A stretch of 64,000 nt of DNA from Anaerolinea sp. (GTDB lineage: Bacteria; Chloroflexota; Limnocylindria; Limnocylindrales; CSP1-4): assembly GCA_013822395.1 (NCBI GenBank), contig PNKK01000001.1:84970-148969 (forward strand), in the 5' to 3' direction. Of this stretch, positions 8,643 to 17,773 are shown piece by piece. The notes under the pieces are model-generated. The model searched no databases. It had not been told where the DNA came from and saw only the letters and a program-made list of their open reading frames with translations. Within the stretch, counting starts at the first letter, position 1. Each line of letters starts with the position of its first letter. A program made the translations under genes and the position numbers.

Positions 8643-9698
8643 CTACTGCAGAGCGGCCTCCAGGGCGGTCCGGGAGGCCGCGATCTCGTCGGCGGGGAGC
8701 TCCACGTAGCCCACCTCGTCGACGAATAGGTTGACGTTGTCGAGGTAGTAGGTGAAGAACGCGGCGACCTCCGGCCGGGCGAGTGCCTGCCTGGACGAAT
8801 ACACGAAGAGCGGGCGCGAGAGCGGTGCGTAGGAGCCGTCCTTGATCGCCTCGATGGACGGGCTGATGCAGCCGCCCCCGCCGTCGATCGGGACGAGCCT
8901 GAGCTTGTCCTGGTTCTCCTCGTAGTAGGCGAACCCGAAGTAGCCAAGGCCGTTGTCATCATTGGCGACGCCCTGGACGAGGGCGTTGTCGTCCTCGCTC
9001 GGCGTGTAGTCGGAGCGGCTCCGCTTGGCCTCGCCGTTGATGACCTCCGTGAAGTAGTCGAACGTCCCGGAGTCGGCGCCGGGACCGAAGAGCTCGATCG
9101 TCTGGTCCGGCCAGCCGGCCCGGACATCCGCCCAGGTGGTGACGGTGCTGCCCTGGTCCCAGATCGTCTTCAGCTCGGCCGTGGTCAGGCAGTCGACCCA
9201 CGTGTTCGCCGGGTTGACGACCACCGACAGGCCGTCGTACGCGACCTTCAGCTCCACCGGGTCCACGCCCACGTTCCGGCAGATCGTCGCCTCGGACAAC
9301 TCGTCGTCCGTGGTCCCGAGCTGCCCGTCCGCGCCGGGCTTGTCCTCGGTCTTGATCGGTCGCGAGGCGTCGTTCGCGTCCGTGGCGTCGGCGCCTGAGG
9401 CGCACAGCTTCTTGAACCCGCCGCCGGTGCCGGAGAAGGCGACGGTCACCTTGACACCGGGATTCTCGATCTGGAACTCCTCGGCGACCGCGGCGCTGAT
9501 CGGGTAGACGGTCGACGAGCCGTCGATCGTGATCTCCCCGGCGAGTGGCGCCGATGACGGGGCATCCGAGGCTCCAGGTTCGGAGCTGGCGCTCGGACTG
9601 GTGGCGGAGCCAGGGCTGGCGCCGCCACCGCAGGCGGCAAGGGCGATCACGGTCCCGATCAGGAGCGCGACTCGACGTCCGGTCTGGCGATGACTCAC
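8643..9698 (-). CDS. pstS: Phosphate-binding lipoprotein PstS
   Basis: The extracytoplasmic phosphate receptor, 351 residues. The N-terminus is a lipoprotein signal peptide ending LAAC, followed by a Ser/Ala/Pro-rich tether. The phosphate site is seen as DGSSTVYPIS and FSGTGGG near the N-terminus, and PGADSGTFDYFTEV later. The GTG start at 9698 has GGGAGG 9 nt upstream. It leads the pst operon and lies about 100 bp downstream of an 11-bp-periodic PHO-box-like array, so phosphate-starvation induction is expected. Confidence 0.95.
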   Translation of the reverse strand: MSHRQTGRRVALLIGTVIALAACGGGASPGSATSPSASSEPGASDAPSSAPLAGEITIDGSSTVYPISAAVAEEFQIENPGVKVTVAFSGTGGGFKKLCASGADATDANDASRPIKTEDKPGADGQLGTTDDELSEATICRNVGVDPVELKVAYDGLSVVVNPANTWVDCLTTAELKTIWDQGSTVTTWADVRAGWPDQTIELFGPGADSGTFDYFTEVINGEAKRSRSDYTPSEDDNALVQGVANDDNGLGYFGFAYYEENQDKLRLVPIDGGGGCISPSIEAIKDGSYAPLSRPLFVYSSRQALARPEVAAFFTYYLDNVNLFVDEVGYVELPADEIAASRTALEAALQ

Positions 9699-9794
9699 GC
9701 GATGGATCCTCCCTGGCGGCCCGGTCCGGACCGGCGGCCGCGCGATGCCCGCGCGGCACGATTCACCGATGTCGACACCAGGAAGGCTCGATCG

Positions 9795-9838
9795 GCAGGG
9801 TCAACCCGGGATCGGCGTTCGGTTAACGCTGGGTGAAC
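9795..9838 (-). promoter_or_regulatory. PHO-box-like direct repeat array upstream of pstS
   Basis: On the minus strand, four consecutive 11-bp units read GTTCACCCAGC, GTTAACCGAAC, GCCGATCCCGG and GTTGACCCTGC. Units 1, 2 and 4 begin GTTnACC, the consensus of the PhoP site in actinobacteria (GTTCACC-type repeats with 11-bp period). The array overlaps the last codons of the CYTH gene and ends about 97 nt before the pstS start. Confidence 0.75.
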
Positions 9839-10722
9839 ACGTCCCCGAGCGCCGCCAGCGCCCGCTCGAGCTTGGACATCGTCGCCGGCGCGAGGTCCGG
9901 CCGGCTCACGAGGAGCTCGCCGAGGGCCGCGAGGTCCGTTTCGCTGCCGGACCGCAACTCGCACTCCAGCTCGGTCCAGCGGTCGTGCCGGCCGTCGCGG
10001 CCGGTCACCTCGACCTCGTCCAGGCTCATCTCGATGACGCTCTGGCCAGCCGCGACGTCGCGCTGGAGGCGTCGCTGTCGGAGGGTGACCAGCGCGGCGA
10101 GTGGTTGCCGGCCGACCACCTCGAGCACTCGGTCGCGCGCTGGGCTCGGCGGCCATGTGCGTGGATCCCCGCGCTCGCCGCGCTCGCCGTCGTCGTCAAC
10201 ATCGAGCTCGCCGGCGTCGCCCTCGAGCTCGAGCCGCCGGTGGACGGCGCCCTGGCCCCGGCGGGCGAGGGACTTCACCGTGAGCCGGCGCCCGCCCTGG
10301 CCTCTCCGGATCCTCGCGACGAGGCCGGCGGCCCGGAGCGCGCCGCCGACAGTGTCCAGGTAGCGATCCTCGATCTCGACCGTTCGGGCTCCGCCGATCG
10401 GCGTCACGCCAGGGAGTGAAGTGGCCGGATCCAGGACGAGCGCTCTGATCGCAGCCGGGTAGAGGACGGCCAGCTTGAGCTCGACCTCCTCCGAGAGCGG
10501 ACGACCGCCCCTGACCCTCGGCGTGCCGTCAGCCCTCGGCTCGCCGCTGGCCCCCGGGTTTCGGTCGGCGCCCGGCGTGGCGTCAGCCCTCGGCGACGTA
10601 CCGTCGCTCCCCGGTCCTCGGGTCCACGAGCACCCGCATCCGGTGGCCCGTGGTCGGATCGACGAAGACCTCGGCGGTCGGACGGAAGCGCGGCTCGATC
10701 GTCCCTCCGGGGGTCTCGCCAC
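9823..10722 (-). CDS. CYTH-domain protein (triphosphate tunnel fold), start uncertain
   Basis: The CYTH domain begins near residue 78 of the longest frame with EEVELKL, the ExExK signature that binds metal-triphosphate. It continues with EDRYLDT, RIRR...LTVK and HRRLELEGD, and ends with LERALAAL. Family members are inorganic triphosphatases, thiamine-triphosphatases or class IV adenylyl cyclases. Proximity to the phosphate operon favours tripolyphosphate hydrolysis, by inference. The domain itself spans about 9823-10494. Between the upstream gene's stop (10583) and the domain there is no ATG, GTG or TTG in frame. The only canonical start is GTG 10722, overlapping the upstream gene by 140 bp and giving a low-complexity N-terminus. 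Confidence 0.75.
   Translation of the reverse strand: MARPPEGRSSRASVRPPRSSSIRPRATGCGCSWTRGPGSDGTSPRADATPGADRNPGASGEPRADGTPRVRGGRPLSEEVELKLAVLYPAAIRALVLDPATSLPGVTPIGGARTVEIEDRYLDTVGGALRAAGLVARIRRGQGGRRLTVKSLARRGQGAVHRRLELEGDAGELDVDDDGERGERGDPRTWPPSPARDRVLEVVGRQPLAALVTLRQRRLQRDVAAGQSVIEMSLDEVEVTGRDGRHDRWTELECELRSGSETDLAALGELLVSRPDLAPATMSKLERALAALGDVFTQR
10520..10594. repeat. 54-bp-offset direct duplication at the membrane protein/CYTH junction
   Basis: GGCGTGCCGTCAGCCCTCGGC at 10520-10540 (21 bp) recurs with one mismatch at 10574-10594. The second copy contains the stop codon of the 116-residue membrane protein, so the end of that gene appears duplicated into the spacer before the CYTH domain, possibly explaining the missing start codon there. 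Confidence 0.7.
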
Positions 10723-10933
10723 CGCCCGGCCCGGCGGTCTCCCGGGCCTTTTCCGCGGCCTCGGAGCGGTAGCGCTGTCGCTCCACGAGCGGCACGATCA
10801 CGAGGAATGCGCCGATGGCAACCGTCCACAGACCCGCGGGGCCGGCGGACGGGGGGAGCACGATCGCCGCCAATCCGGCGAGCATCGTCAGCATCCCCAG
10901 GACGACGATCGCGCCACGGACGAGGGTGCCCAT
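10583..10933 (-). CDS. Small two-helix membrane protein, function unknown
   Basis: A 116-residue protein with two predicted membrane helices (about 5-28 and 33-52: VVLGMLTMLAGLAAIVLPP and LWTVAIGAFLVIVPLV). A short charged and Gly/Pro linker follows, then a C-terminal patch FRPTAEVFVDPTTGHRMRV...RTGERRYV that reads like a conserved extracytoplasmic or cytoplasmic tail motif. I do not recognise a named family. It starts 3 nt after the YbjQ-like gene stop, so it belongs to the DUF971-ybjQ-like run of minus-strand genes. Confidence 0.75.
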   Translation of the reverse strand: MGTLVRGAIVVLGMLTMLAGLAAIVLPPSAGPAGLWTVAIGAFLVIVPLVERQRYRSEAAEKARETAGPGGGETPGGTIEPRFRPTAEVFVDPTTGHRMRVLVDPRTGERRYVAEG

Positions 10934-10936
10934 CGG

Positions 10937-11281
10937 CTATTCGACCTGCTGCGGGGCGTCCGCGTCGGGCACGACGACGACGGCCGTGCCGTAGGCGACG
11001 ATCTCGGACATCGTGCCGGCCAGCTCGGAGCTGTCGAACCGCATCGAGATGACGGCATTGCCACCCATCAGCGTGGCGTTCTTGACGAGCCGGTCGAGCG
11101 CCTGGCGCCGGGTGTCCTCGAGGAGCGAGGTGTACTCGTGGATCTCGCCGCCGGCGAGCGATCGGAGCCCGGCGATCAGATTGCCGGAGAACCCGCGGCT
11201 CCGGACGACGAGCCCGAAGGTCTGGCCCTTCGTCTCGATGACGCGATGGCCGGCGATGAACGGGGTGGTGGCGACGATCAT
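10937..11281 (-). CDS. YbjQ/UPF0145 family protein
   Basis: A 114-residue cytoplasmic protein of the YbjQ (DUF74) family: ATTPFIAGHRV at the N-terminus, KGQTFGLVVRSRGFSGN, then NATLMGGNAVISMRFD and the final VAYGTAVVVVP strand. The family forms a pentameric beta-barrel and its function is unknown, although it is often called a putative heavy-metal-binding domain. The ATG at 11281 has GGAGG 7 nt upstream and overlaps the DUF971 gene stop by 4 nt. Confidence 0.9.
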   Translation of the reverse strand: MIVATTPFIAGHRVIETKGQTFGLVVRSRGFSGNLIAGLRSLAGGEIHEYTSLLEDTRRQALDRLVKNATLMGGNAVISMRFDSSELAGTMSEIVAYGTAVVVVPDADAPQQVE

Positions 11282-11679
11282 GAACGGGCCTCCGGGGAGC
11301 GTGGCGAGGGATCGATTGACCGCCGGGCCGTGCACGCCGCGCACGGGCACCGGTCGCGCAGGAGCACGAACGGGTAGTAGCCGGTGTGATGGCCGTCCGC
11401 CCACGCCGGCGCGATCGCGTACGACCCGACGAGGTGGACGTCAACGAGCCTGGTCTGCTCAGCGGTAAGCGTGGGACCTGTGTCCAGCCAGCCGGGCAGG
11501 CCGGCCTCACCGCGGCAGTAGGCGCACGGACAGAGCCAGCGGAGGCCGACGGCATCGAAGGTGGACCGGTGGCCGTCCGCCCAGTCGATCTCCAGGGTGC
11601 CCGCCGATCGATCCGCGTGGATACGGACGGGGATTGCTGGGTCGGGCGCGGTCGGGTCGGGCGCGGTCACGGTGGTCAC
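11278..11679 (-). CDS. DUF971 domain protein (gamma-butyrobetaine hydroxylase-like N-terminal domain)
   Basis: A 133-residue protein. The DUF971 signature is clear: LEIDWADGHRSTFD, LRWLCPCAYCRGE, then VGSYAIAPAWADGHHTGYYPF. A cysteine cluster CPCAAC follows near the C-terminus. Stand-alone DUF971 proteins occur near Fe-S and Mrp-type factors in other bacteria, and the cysteines are compatible with metal binding. The GTG at 11679 is chosen as the first plausible start after the low-complexity, non-homologous upstream frame; the ribosome-binding site is weak. The YbjQ-like gene is coupled downstream. Confidence 0.85.
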   Translation of the reverse strand: MTTVTAPDPTAPDPAIPVRIHADRSAGTLEIDWADGHRSTFDAVGLRWLCPCAYCRGEAGLPGWLDTGPTLTAEQTRLVDVHLVGSYAIAPAWADGHHTGYYPFVLLRDRCPCAACTARRSIDPSPRSPEARS

Positions 11680-11767
11680 GCCCCGATTGTGCACCGCGCG
11701 CGCCACGGGTGCCGAGGACGGCTCCGCCGATCGGATCGCGTGGCCGCGCCCCGCGCTCCTGGACCCC

Positions 11768-11811
11768 CCAACGCCGGCCCAGCCAACGCCGGCCCAGCCA
11801 ACGCCGGCCCG
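11768..11811. repeat. 15-bp tandem repeat in the intergenic region before the P-type ATPase
   Basis: CCAACGCCGGCCCAG occurs almost perfectly three times in tandem (11768-11782, 11783-11797, 11798-11811). It lies between the divergent DUF971 and P-type ATPase genes. No regulatory meaning is apparent. Confidence 0.85.
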
Positions 11812-11877
11812 ATCGGCCCCTTCAATCCGGCCGATGCGCCCGATGAGGGACGCGTCGAAACCCGCGATGATGACGGC

Positions 11878-14508
11878 GTGACATCCGCATTCCCCCCGGG
11901 GCTGCCCGCGGTCGCGCACGGGCTCCCGGTCCCCGAGGTCGCGGCCGCCCTCGACGTGGATCCCGCGGTCGGGCTCAACGCGGACGAGATCGCCCCGCGG
12001 GCGGCGGCAGCCGGCCCGAACGAGCTGGAGCCGCGTAAGCGCGAATCCGTGCTCGGGATGGTCGTCGACTCCGCGACGGAGCCGTTCGTCCTGCTGCTCG
12101 CGGCGGCGGGGCTCTTGGCCATCCTCCTCAACGAGGTCCGTGACGGGATCCTCATCCTGATCGGGCTTCTGCCGATCGTCGGGGCGGACGTCGTGACGGA
12201 GTACCGCGGAGAGCGGGCCCTCGATGCCCTCCGCGACGCGTCCGCTCCCATGGCCCGCGTCCGGCGGGGCGGCGCACCGCTGGACGTCGCCGCGGCGACC
12301 CTCGTGCCGGGTGACGTGGTCCTTCTCCGCGGCGGCGACGTCGTCCCGGCGGATCTCCGGGTCACGCGGGCCGACCGCCTGCTCGTCGATCGGAGCGTGC
12401 TGACCGGGGAATCCGTCCCGGAGCCGGTCCACCCGGAGCCGGATCCGGCGGCGGCCGTCCTTGCGGATCGCCGAGCGATCGCCTTCGCGGGCACGAGCGT
12501 GGTCGGCGGCCGCGGCGAGGGGATCGTGGTCGCGATCGGGACGGGAACCGAGGTCGGCCGGATCGCCGGCCGGCTGACGGGCAGGACGGAGCGACGGTCG
12601 CCCCTCCAGCACGAGCTGGATCGCTTGGTCCGGATCCTCCTCGTCGTGGCGGTCGCGCTCATCGCCATCGTCTCCGGGCTCGGATTCATCCGCGGCCAGA
12701 CGCTCGGCGAGAACGTCCTCGCGGGAATCTCCGCGGCGATCGCCGCGATCCCCGAGGAACCGCCGGTCCTGCTGGCGGTCATCCTTGGCCTCGGTGCGTA
12801 CCGGCTCCTCAAGCGCGGCGTCCTCGTCCGGCGCCTCAATGCCGAGGAGGTTCTCGGTGCGATCGACCTCATCGTCACCGACAAGACCGGGACGCTCACC
12901 CTCAACCGGCTCGAAGTCGCCGCGATTCGCGACGCGGCCGGCCGGGTCGAAGATGACGCCGCCAGGCGAGGGATCCTGCTCACGGCGCTCCGCGCCGAGG
13001 CGGACGCCTGGGCCCGGAGCGACGGCACGCCGCCCGGCTCGTTCACGCGGGCGCTCGAACGCGCGCTCGACGCCGAGCGCGTCTCCCACGAGCTCTCGAC
13101 GGACGAGCTCATCGACGCCGAGCCGCCCACAACGGACCGCCCGATCTCGATCACGGTCGCGTGCCGGGATGGGCGGGTGGAGCGGCTGGCGACCGGCGCG
13201 CCCGAGGCGGTTCTCGCGATGGACGGCGCGACTCCCGACGACGAGCGAGCTGGCTGGCAGCGCGAGCTCGACGCCGGTGCGGAGGCGGGCGAACGCCTGA
13301 TCGGGGTGGCCCGATCAGGCGGACCGGTCGACGGCTCGGCCCCCTCTGCAGCGCCCCTCGCAACCCCCTTCTCGGCGTCCTCCACGGCCGAGGCGGTGGG
13401 CACCGGCCCCGGCCGGGACTGGCGCATGGTGGCGCTCATCGGGTTCGCGGACCCGCTCCGTCCCGGGATGGGCGCCGCGCTCCGCGAGGCCCAGGAGGCG
13501 GGAATCCAAACGATCGTCGTCACCGGGGACCACCCGGCCACCGCCGCGGCGATCGCGCGGGCGGCCGGCCTCGGTGGGGAGCGGATCGTCACGGGCGCGG
13601 AGCTCGCCGCATGGGACGACGAACGGCTCGCCCGGGAGCTGCCGGACCTCCACATCGTCGCTCGTTCCACGCCGGAGCAGAAGGAGCGGATCGTCCGCGT
13701 CGCGCGAACCAACCGGCGCCTCGTCGCGGTCACCGGCGACGGCGTGAACGACGCGCCGGCTCTCCACCATGCGGATGTCGCCGTTGCGATGGGGAGCGGC
13801 ACGGCGGTCGCCCGGGAGGCCGCGGACCTCGTCCTCGGCGACGACTCGTTCGCGACGCTCCTGTACGGCCTGCGCGAGGGCCGGCGACTCGTGGACAACA
13901 TCCAGAAGGGCCTCGTCTTCCTCGTCTCCACCCACGTCGCGTTCCTGGGCTTCATCCTCATCGCGACGCTCGCCGGCTTCGGCCAGCCGCTCCTGCCGAT
14001 CCAGATCCTGTGGATGGAGCTGTTCATCGACTCGTCCACCTCGATCGCCTTCGAGCGGGAGCCAGCTGAGCCGGACATCATGTCCCGGCCGCCGCGGCGG
14101 ATCGGGGTCCCGCTCCTGGGCGCCGGGATCCTCCTCCGAATCGCGCTCGCCGGCGGCTTCTCCGCGGTCGCCGCCCTGTGGCTCATGCTCACCCACCCGG
14201 GCGACGCCGAGCACACGCGCTGGCTCGCCTATACCGCGCTCGTGTGCGGCCAGGTCGTCCGAGCCTATGCGAACCGGAGCCTGCAGATCCCGGTCCTCCG
14301 CGTGGGGTCGAACCGGGTCCTCCTCGTCGGCGGGCTTGCCGTCATCGCGATCCAGGCGGCGATTCCGTTCATCCCGGCCGTGAGCGATGCGTTCCGCGCC
14401 TCCGCGCTCGACCTCCAGGAGTGGCTCCTCGTCGCGGTCATCGCCCTGGCGCCGGCGGCCCTCGCCGAGGCGATCCGGTTCCGCGGCCGCACCACGTGGG
14501 TGGCCTGA
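11878..14508 (+). CDS. P-type (P2-like) cation-transporting ATPase
   Basis: An 876-residue membrane pump. Landmarks in order: an N-terminal cation ATPase domain ([21 protein letters not shown]), TGES actuator loop (~174), PEEPP in TM4 (where Ca2+ pumps have PEGLP-type motifs), the phosphorylation site DKTGTLT with D335, VTGDHPATA, and GDGVNDAP (~620). About ten helices are visible, with the C-terminal four-helix bundle after WMELFIDS. The ion cannot be assigned; Ca2+, Mg2+ or Mn2+ are candidates. The GTG at 11878 gives a normal family length, but no strong ribosome-binding site is seen. An Ala/Ser/Pro-rich insertion (about 480-505) lies in the nucleotide-binding domain. Confidence 0.92.
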   Translation: MTSAFPPGLPAVAHGLPVPEVAAALDVDPAVGLNADEIAPRAAAAGPNELEPRKRESVLGMVVDSATEPFVLLLAAAGLLAILLNEVRDGILILIGLLPIVGADVVTEYRGERALDALRDASAPMARVRRGGAPLDVAAATLVPGDVVLLRGGDVVPADLRVTRADRLLVDRSVLTGESVPEPVHPEPDPAAAVLADRRAIAFAGTSVVGGRGEGIVVAIGTGTEVGRIAGRLTGRTERRSPLQHELDRLVRILLVVAVALIAIVSGLGFIRGQTLGENVLAGISAAIAAIPEEPPVLLAVILGLGAYRLLKRGVLVRRLNAEEVLGAIDLIVTDKTGTLTLNRLEVAAIRDAAGRVEDDAARRGILLTALRAEADAWARSDGTPPGSFTRALERALDAERVSHELSTDELIDAEPPTTDRPISITVACRDGRVERLATGAPEAVLAMDGATPDDERAGWQRELDAGAEAGERLIGVARSGGPVDGSAPSAAPLATPFSASSTAEAVGTGPGRDWRMVALIGFADPLRPGMGAALREAQEAGIQTIVVTGDHPATAAAIARAAGLGGERIVTGAELAAWDDERLARELPDLHIVARSTPEQKERIVRVARTNRRLVAVTGDGVNDAPALHHADVAVAMGSGTAVAREAADLVLGDDSFATLLYGLREGRRLVDNIQKGLVFLVSTHVAFLGFILIATLAGFGQPLLPIQILWMELFIDSSTSIAFEREPAEPDIMSRPPRRIGVPLLGAGILLRIALAGGFSAVAALWLMLTHPGDAEHTRWLAYTALVCGQVVRAYANRSLQIPVLRVGSNRVLLVGGLAVIAIQAAIPFIPAVSDAFRASALDLQEWLLVAVIALAPAALAEAIRFRGRTTWVA

Positions 14509-14563
14509 CCCGGACGATCGGGCCACGGGACGCCGCCGCGATCCCGGGCTATCCTCGGCCGCG

Positions 14564-15526
14564 ATGTCACTCGTGATCGACGGCCTCAGCAAGCGCTTCG
14601 GCCGGATCCAGGCGCTGGACAGGCTCTCGTTCGAGATCCCAGCCGGGCACGTCTTCGGCTTCCTCGGCTCGAACGGCGCCGGCAAGACGACGACGATGCG
14701 GATCGCCCTCGGAGTGCTCCGTGCGGACGCCGGCACGATCACCTGGGGCGGGGTGGACCACCGGCGGCTGCGCCGCGCGACCTGGGGCTACCTTCCCGAG
14801 GAGCGCGGTCTCTACCCGAAGATGACGGTCCTGGACCAGCTCATCTTCTTTGCCCGGCTCCAGGGCGTCCCGGCGGCAACCGCGCGCCGCGAGGCGCTCG
14901 ACTGGCTGACCCGGCTGCGGGTCCCGGACTTTGCCGACCGCCGGGCCGGCGAGCTCTCCAAGGGCAACCAGCAGAAGGTCCAGTTCCTCGCCGCCGTCCT
15001 CCACGACCCCGAGGTTCTGCTGATGGACGAGCCGTTCACCGGCCTCGACCCGGTCAACGTCGTCCTCCTTCGGCAGGCGATCCTGGAGCTCCGCGACCGG
15101 GGCAAGACGGTCGTCCTGTCCACCCACCAGATGGAGACGGTCGAGGCCATGTGCGAGTCGGTCGCGATCGTGGACCGCGGCCGGCTCGTGACCGCCGGCT
15201 CTCTTCGCGACGTCAAGCGATCCACGGGCCGGCAGAGCGTCGTCCTGTCGGTCGAGGACGACGTTCGGATGGACTGGCTCCGCGAGGTGCCCGGGATCCG
15301 GATCCTCCGCCCGGGCATCGAGCGGGTGGAGCTTGACCTGGAGCCGGATGTCGATCCGGACACCATCCTCGCGGCCGCCCTCGCGCGCGGGGCTCGGGTG
15401 CGCCATTTCGAGGTCGCGGACCCGTCCCTCGAGCAGGTCTTCATCGAGCTCGTGGGCCATCCGGCATCGGACGATGACACCCTCGCGCCGGCTCCCGACG
15501 AGCCGATCTCGGAGCGTGTGGCGTGA
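14564..15526 (+). CDS. ABC exporter ATP-binding protein, NatA-like
   Basis: A 320-residue ATPase. Walker [13 protein letters not shown], signature [14 protein letters not shown], Walker [14 protein letters not shown] and the switch STHQME are intact. SKGNQQK in place of LSGGQ is typical of the NatA/YhaQ-type exporters, and a C-terminal DUF4162-like region follows. The start at ATG 14564 is supported by a TATCCT box ending 8 nt upstream (leaderless pattern). The permease begins within its stop codon (GTGA overlap), giving a two-gene exporter of unknown substrate, possibly Na+ or a drug. Confidence 0.92.
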   Translation: MSLVIDGLSKRFGRIQALDRLSFEIPAGHVFGFLGSNGAGKTTTMRIALGVLRADAGTITWGGVDHRRLRRATWGYLPEERGLYPKMTVLDQLIFFARLQGVPAATARREALDWLTRLRVPDFADRRAGELSKGNQQKVQFLAAVLHDPEVLLMDEPFTGLDPVNVVLLRQAILELRDRGKTVVLSTHQMETVEAMCESVAIVDRGRLVTAGSLRDVKRSTGRQSVVLSVEDDVRMDWLREVPGIRILRPGIERVELDLEPDVDPDTILAAALARGARVRHFEVADPSLEQVFIELVGHPASDDDTLAPAPDEPISERVA

Positions 15527-16833
15527 CCGCCCGTCACGACCCGCTCCTGCCGAACGCGCGGATCGTGGCCCGCCGCGAGTTCCTCGAGCGGGTCCGGAGC
15601 CGTCCCTTCTTCGCCTCGACCGTCCTGCTGGCCGCCCTCGCCGTCTTCATCGCCTTCCTGCCGGTCGTCGTCCGGCTCGTGGATCGGGGCACGACGACGA
15701 CCATCGCCATCGCCGCCGATGACCGGGCACTCGCAGCGAGGTCGGCTGACGTCATGCGGGGCGTGCTCAACTCGACGACCGGCGGAGCGGCCGGGCAGAC
15801 CTACGAGTTCGTCATCGCGGATGACCCCGCTGGGGTGGCGCAGGACGTGGAGGCGGGCGTCTACGACGGCGCGATCGTCGCGGTTCGGGATCCCAGCGGC
15901 CGGCTCGACTTCACGTTCCTCACGGGGCAGGGCATCGGTTCGGACCGGACGCAACTCGTCGCCGTCGGGACGTTCGCAGTCGCGATCCTCGAATGGACCG
16001 AGGCGAACCAGGCGCCGACCGGGCAGCCATTCCGGATCCCGACGCTGGAGGTCATGGCGGCTGCCGGACCGAACGCCGGCGGGGCGCCGCTCGGCGCCTC
16101 GGAGATCGCGAGCCGACAACTGTTCGGGACCGTCCTCGTGGTGATCCTCTTCCTGACGATCGTGATCTACGGGATGTGGGTCGCGGCCGGCGTCGCGGCA
16201 GAGAAGGAGACCCGGGTAATGGAGCTCCTGATCAGCGCCGCCTCGCCCCGCCAGCTCGTGCTCGGAAAGGTCCTGGGCATCGGGGTCGCCGGCCTGGTCC
16301 AGTACCTGGCGATCCTCGTCCCGGCCCTCCTTGCTCTCGCCCTCCAGGAGCCCATGGGGCAACTGCTCGGGCTGGCCGGCGGGACCGGCCCCCCGCTGGC
16401 CGGCATCGCCCCGGCGCTGTTCATCGGGTACGGGCTCTTCTTCGTCCTCGGGTTCACGCTCTACGCGCTCGTGTATGCCGCCGCCGGGTCGCTGGTCAGC
16501 CGGGTGGAGGATCTCCAGGTGATCGCCCTGCCGATGAGCCTGATCGGGATCGCCGGCTACCTCCAGGCGGTGCTCGCCCTGTCGGGCGGCCTCAGCTGGT
16601 TCATCCGGCTGTCGTCGTACGTGCCGTTCTGGAGCCCGTTCGTGATGTTCACGCGGCTGACCGTCGGGCGGGTGGAGCCGTGGGAGATCCTGCTCGCGTA
16701 TGGACTCCTGGTCGGCGCCATCGTGCTGGTGGCCGCGCTCGCGATCCGGACCTACGCGGCCGGCGTCATCCTCTACGGTCAGCGTCCGGGCCCCGGCAGG
16801 CTCTTCCGGGCGATCGTCTCCCCGGGCGACTGA
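15523..16833 (+). CDS. ABC-2 type permease, NatB-like
   Basis: A 436-residue permease partner of the preceding ATPase. A first helix at ~30-52 is followed by a large extracytoplasmic domain (~55-190), then five or six helices (e.g. [20 protein letters not shown]). The conserved cytoplasmic motif [23 protein letters not shown] is the NatB/ABC2_membrane_3 signature. The GTG start overlaps the ATPase stop. It converges on the vapC gene. Confidence 0.9.
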   Translation: MTARHDPLLPNARIVARREFLERVRSRPFFASTVLLAALAVFIAFLPVVVRLVDRGTTTTIAIAADDRALAARSADVMRGVLNSTTGGAAGQTYEFVIADDPAGVAQDVEAGVYDGAIVAVRDPSGRLDFTFLTGQGIGSDRTQLVAVGTFAVAILEWTEANQAPTGQPFRIPTLEVMAAAGPNAGGAPLGASEIASRQLFGTVLVVILFLTIVIYGMWVAAGVAAEKETRVMELLISAASPRQLVLGKVLGIGVAGLVQYLAILVPALLALALQEPMGQLLGLAGGTGPPLAGIAPALFIGYGLFFVLGFTLYALVYAAAGSLVSRVEDLQVIALPMSLIGIAGYLQAVLALSGGLSWFIRLSSYVPFWSPFVMFTRLTVGRVEPWEILLAYGLLVGAIVLVAALAIRTYAAGVILYGQRPGPGRLFRAIVSPGD

Positions 16834-16945
16834 GGACCGCGGGTTGCGGCCCGGCAGCTCGTCGCCTCGCCCGTTCGCTCCGAGATCCAACAAATCGTCC
16901 GACGAGCTCGCGCACGCGGCCCGGGAACCGCCGGCGGCGCCGGAA

Positions 16946-17024
16946 CCCGTCAGGGCTCCATGGTCGCTCTGTTGTGGCCGCCTGGGGCCCGTCAGGGCTC
17001 CCTGGTTGCGACGTTGTAGCGGCG
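16946..17024. repeat. 42-bp-offset direct repeat duplicating the vapC 3' end
   Basis: CCCGTCAGGGCTCC starts two imperfect ~37-bp copies at 16946 and 16988. The second includes the stop and last ~10 codons of the PIN toxin gene; the first is a diverged copy in the spacer. It looks like a tandem duplication of the gene end. Confidence 0.7.
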
Positions 17025-17387
17025 CTGCTCGCGATCGAAGGTTGCGAGCGTTGCCGCCCCGGCCTCTTGCGCAGCGGCGACGATGAGGGCATCCGAGATC
17101 GGCCGGCCCGGGAGGGCGCGGGCGCGAACGAGCGCCTCCACGACGATGTCCGTCCGTCCGCCGAGGATCCTGACGTTCTCGCGCTGGACGAGCCCGATGA
17201 GGCCCTCGACGATGTCCGCCTGCTCCACCCCGTACTGTGTTCGCAGCACGTGGGCGCACTCGGCAAGCGCGACCGGCGATACCCCGATCTCCTCGTCGCC
17301 GTCGACCAGGACCGCAGCGCGCCGTGCCTGGTCAGCCGGCGTCCCGACGAGGTAGCGGACGAGGACCGACGTGTCGGCGGCGATCAC
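16992..17387 (-). CDS. vapC: PIN-domain ribonuclease toxin (VapC-like)
   Basis: A 131-residue PIN-domain protein. The acidic active-site residues of the fold are present: D5 in AADTSVLVRYL, E43 in ALAECAHVL, D99 in ISDALIVAAA and D118 in ATFDREQ. VapC toxins cleave RNA (often initiator tRNA or rRNA) when freed from their antitoxin. The GTG start overlaps the antitoxin stop by 4 nt, the usual antitoxin-first order. No changes in catalytic residues are seen. Confidence 0.9.
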   Translation of the reverse strand: MIAADTSVLVRYLVGTPADQARRAAVLVDGDEEIGVSPVALAECAHVLRTQYGVEQADIVEGLIGLVQRENVRILGGRTDIVVEALVRARALPGRPISDALIVAAAQEAGAATLATFDREQRRYNVATREP

Positions 17388-17641
17388 AGCAGGCGGTCCG
17401 GATCCGGCGTCTCCCAGGCCGCCCGGCGGAGCTCCTCCCAGGTCTCATCCGGCGGCGTCCGCGTCGCCCGATCCCGCAACGACCCGGCGAGCGAGCGTCG
17501 ATGCCGCCCCGGGATCACGTCGATGACGATCCGTCCATCCTCGACCCGCTGCACGGCCTCGTCCCCGGCGTAGATCCCGAGCTGCTCCCGGATCGCCTTC
17601 TCGATCGTGATCTGTCCGCGTTCACCTACTCGGCTCGTCAT
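17384..17641 (-). CDS. vapB: AbrB/MazE-type antitoxin of the PIN toxin
   Basis: An 85-residue antitoxin. The N-terminal swapped-hairpin DNA-binding domain reads SRVGERGQITIEKAIREQLGIYAGDEAVQRVEDGRIVID, the SpoVT/AbrB signature. The C-terminal acidic tail (DETWEELRRAAWETPDPD) would wrap the toxin. ATG 17641 is chosen since it is the canonical MT-S-x-V/G start and lies 10 nt after a TATGGT box. An ATG at 17656 would overlap that box. The dyad upstream suggests autoregulation. Confidence 0.88.
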   Translation of the reverse strand: MTSRVGERGQITIEKAIREQLGIYAGDEAVQRVEDGRIVIDVIPGRHRRSLAGSLRDRATRTPPDETWEELRRAAWETPDPDRLL

Positions 17642-17651
17642 GGTAGGGCCA

Positions 17652-17688
17652 ACCATATTGAGATACGTGTTGGTGCGTCAAGTATGGT
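17652..17688 (-). promoter_or_regulatory. Promoter and dyad for the vapBC operon
   Basis: Minus-strand TTGACG (17681-17676), 18 bp and TATGGT (17657-17652) form a good promoter. The two boxes lie in opposite arms of an inverted repeat (ACCATATTGA at 17652-17661 and TCAAGTATGGT at 17678-17688), the geometry expected for repression by the antitoxin. The dyad also places a TATGGT box on the plus strand. Confidence 0.6.
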
Positions 17689-17773
17689 CTGCCACGTGCC
17701 GGCCGTCGATCGCCGGGGAGCCGGGAGATGGCAGATCTCGACCTGGCATGCCCTGATCGTTCGAGCTTCCGGA

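Noticed and set aside
11680-13089. Upstream extension of the DUF971 frame to 603 codons
   Set aside because: It runs antisense to the P-type ATPase and shows only low-complexity Asp/Glu/Arg sequence; the DUF971 domain begins after GTG 11679.
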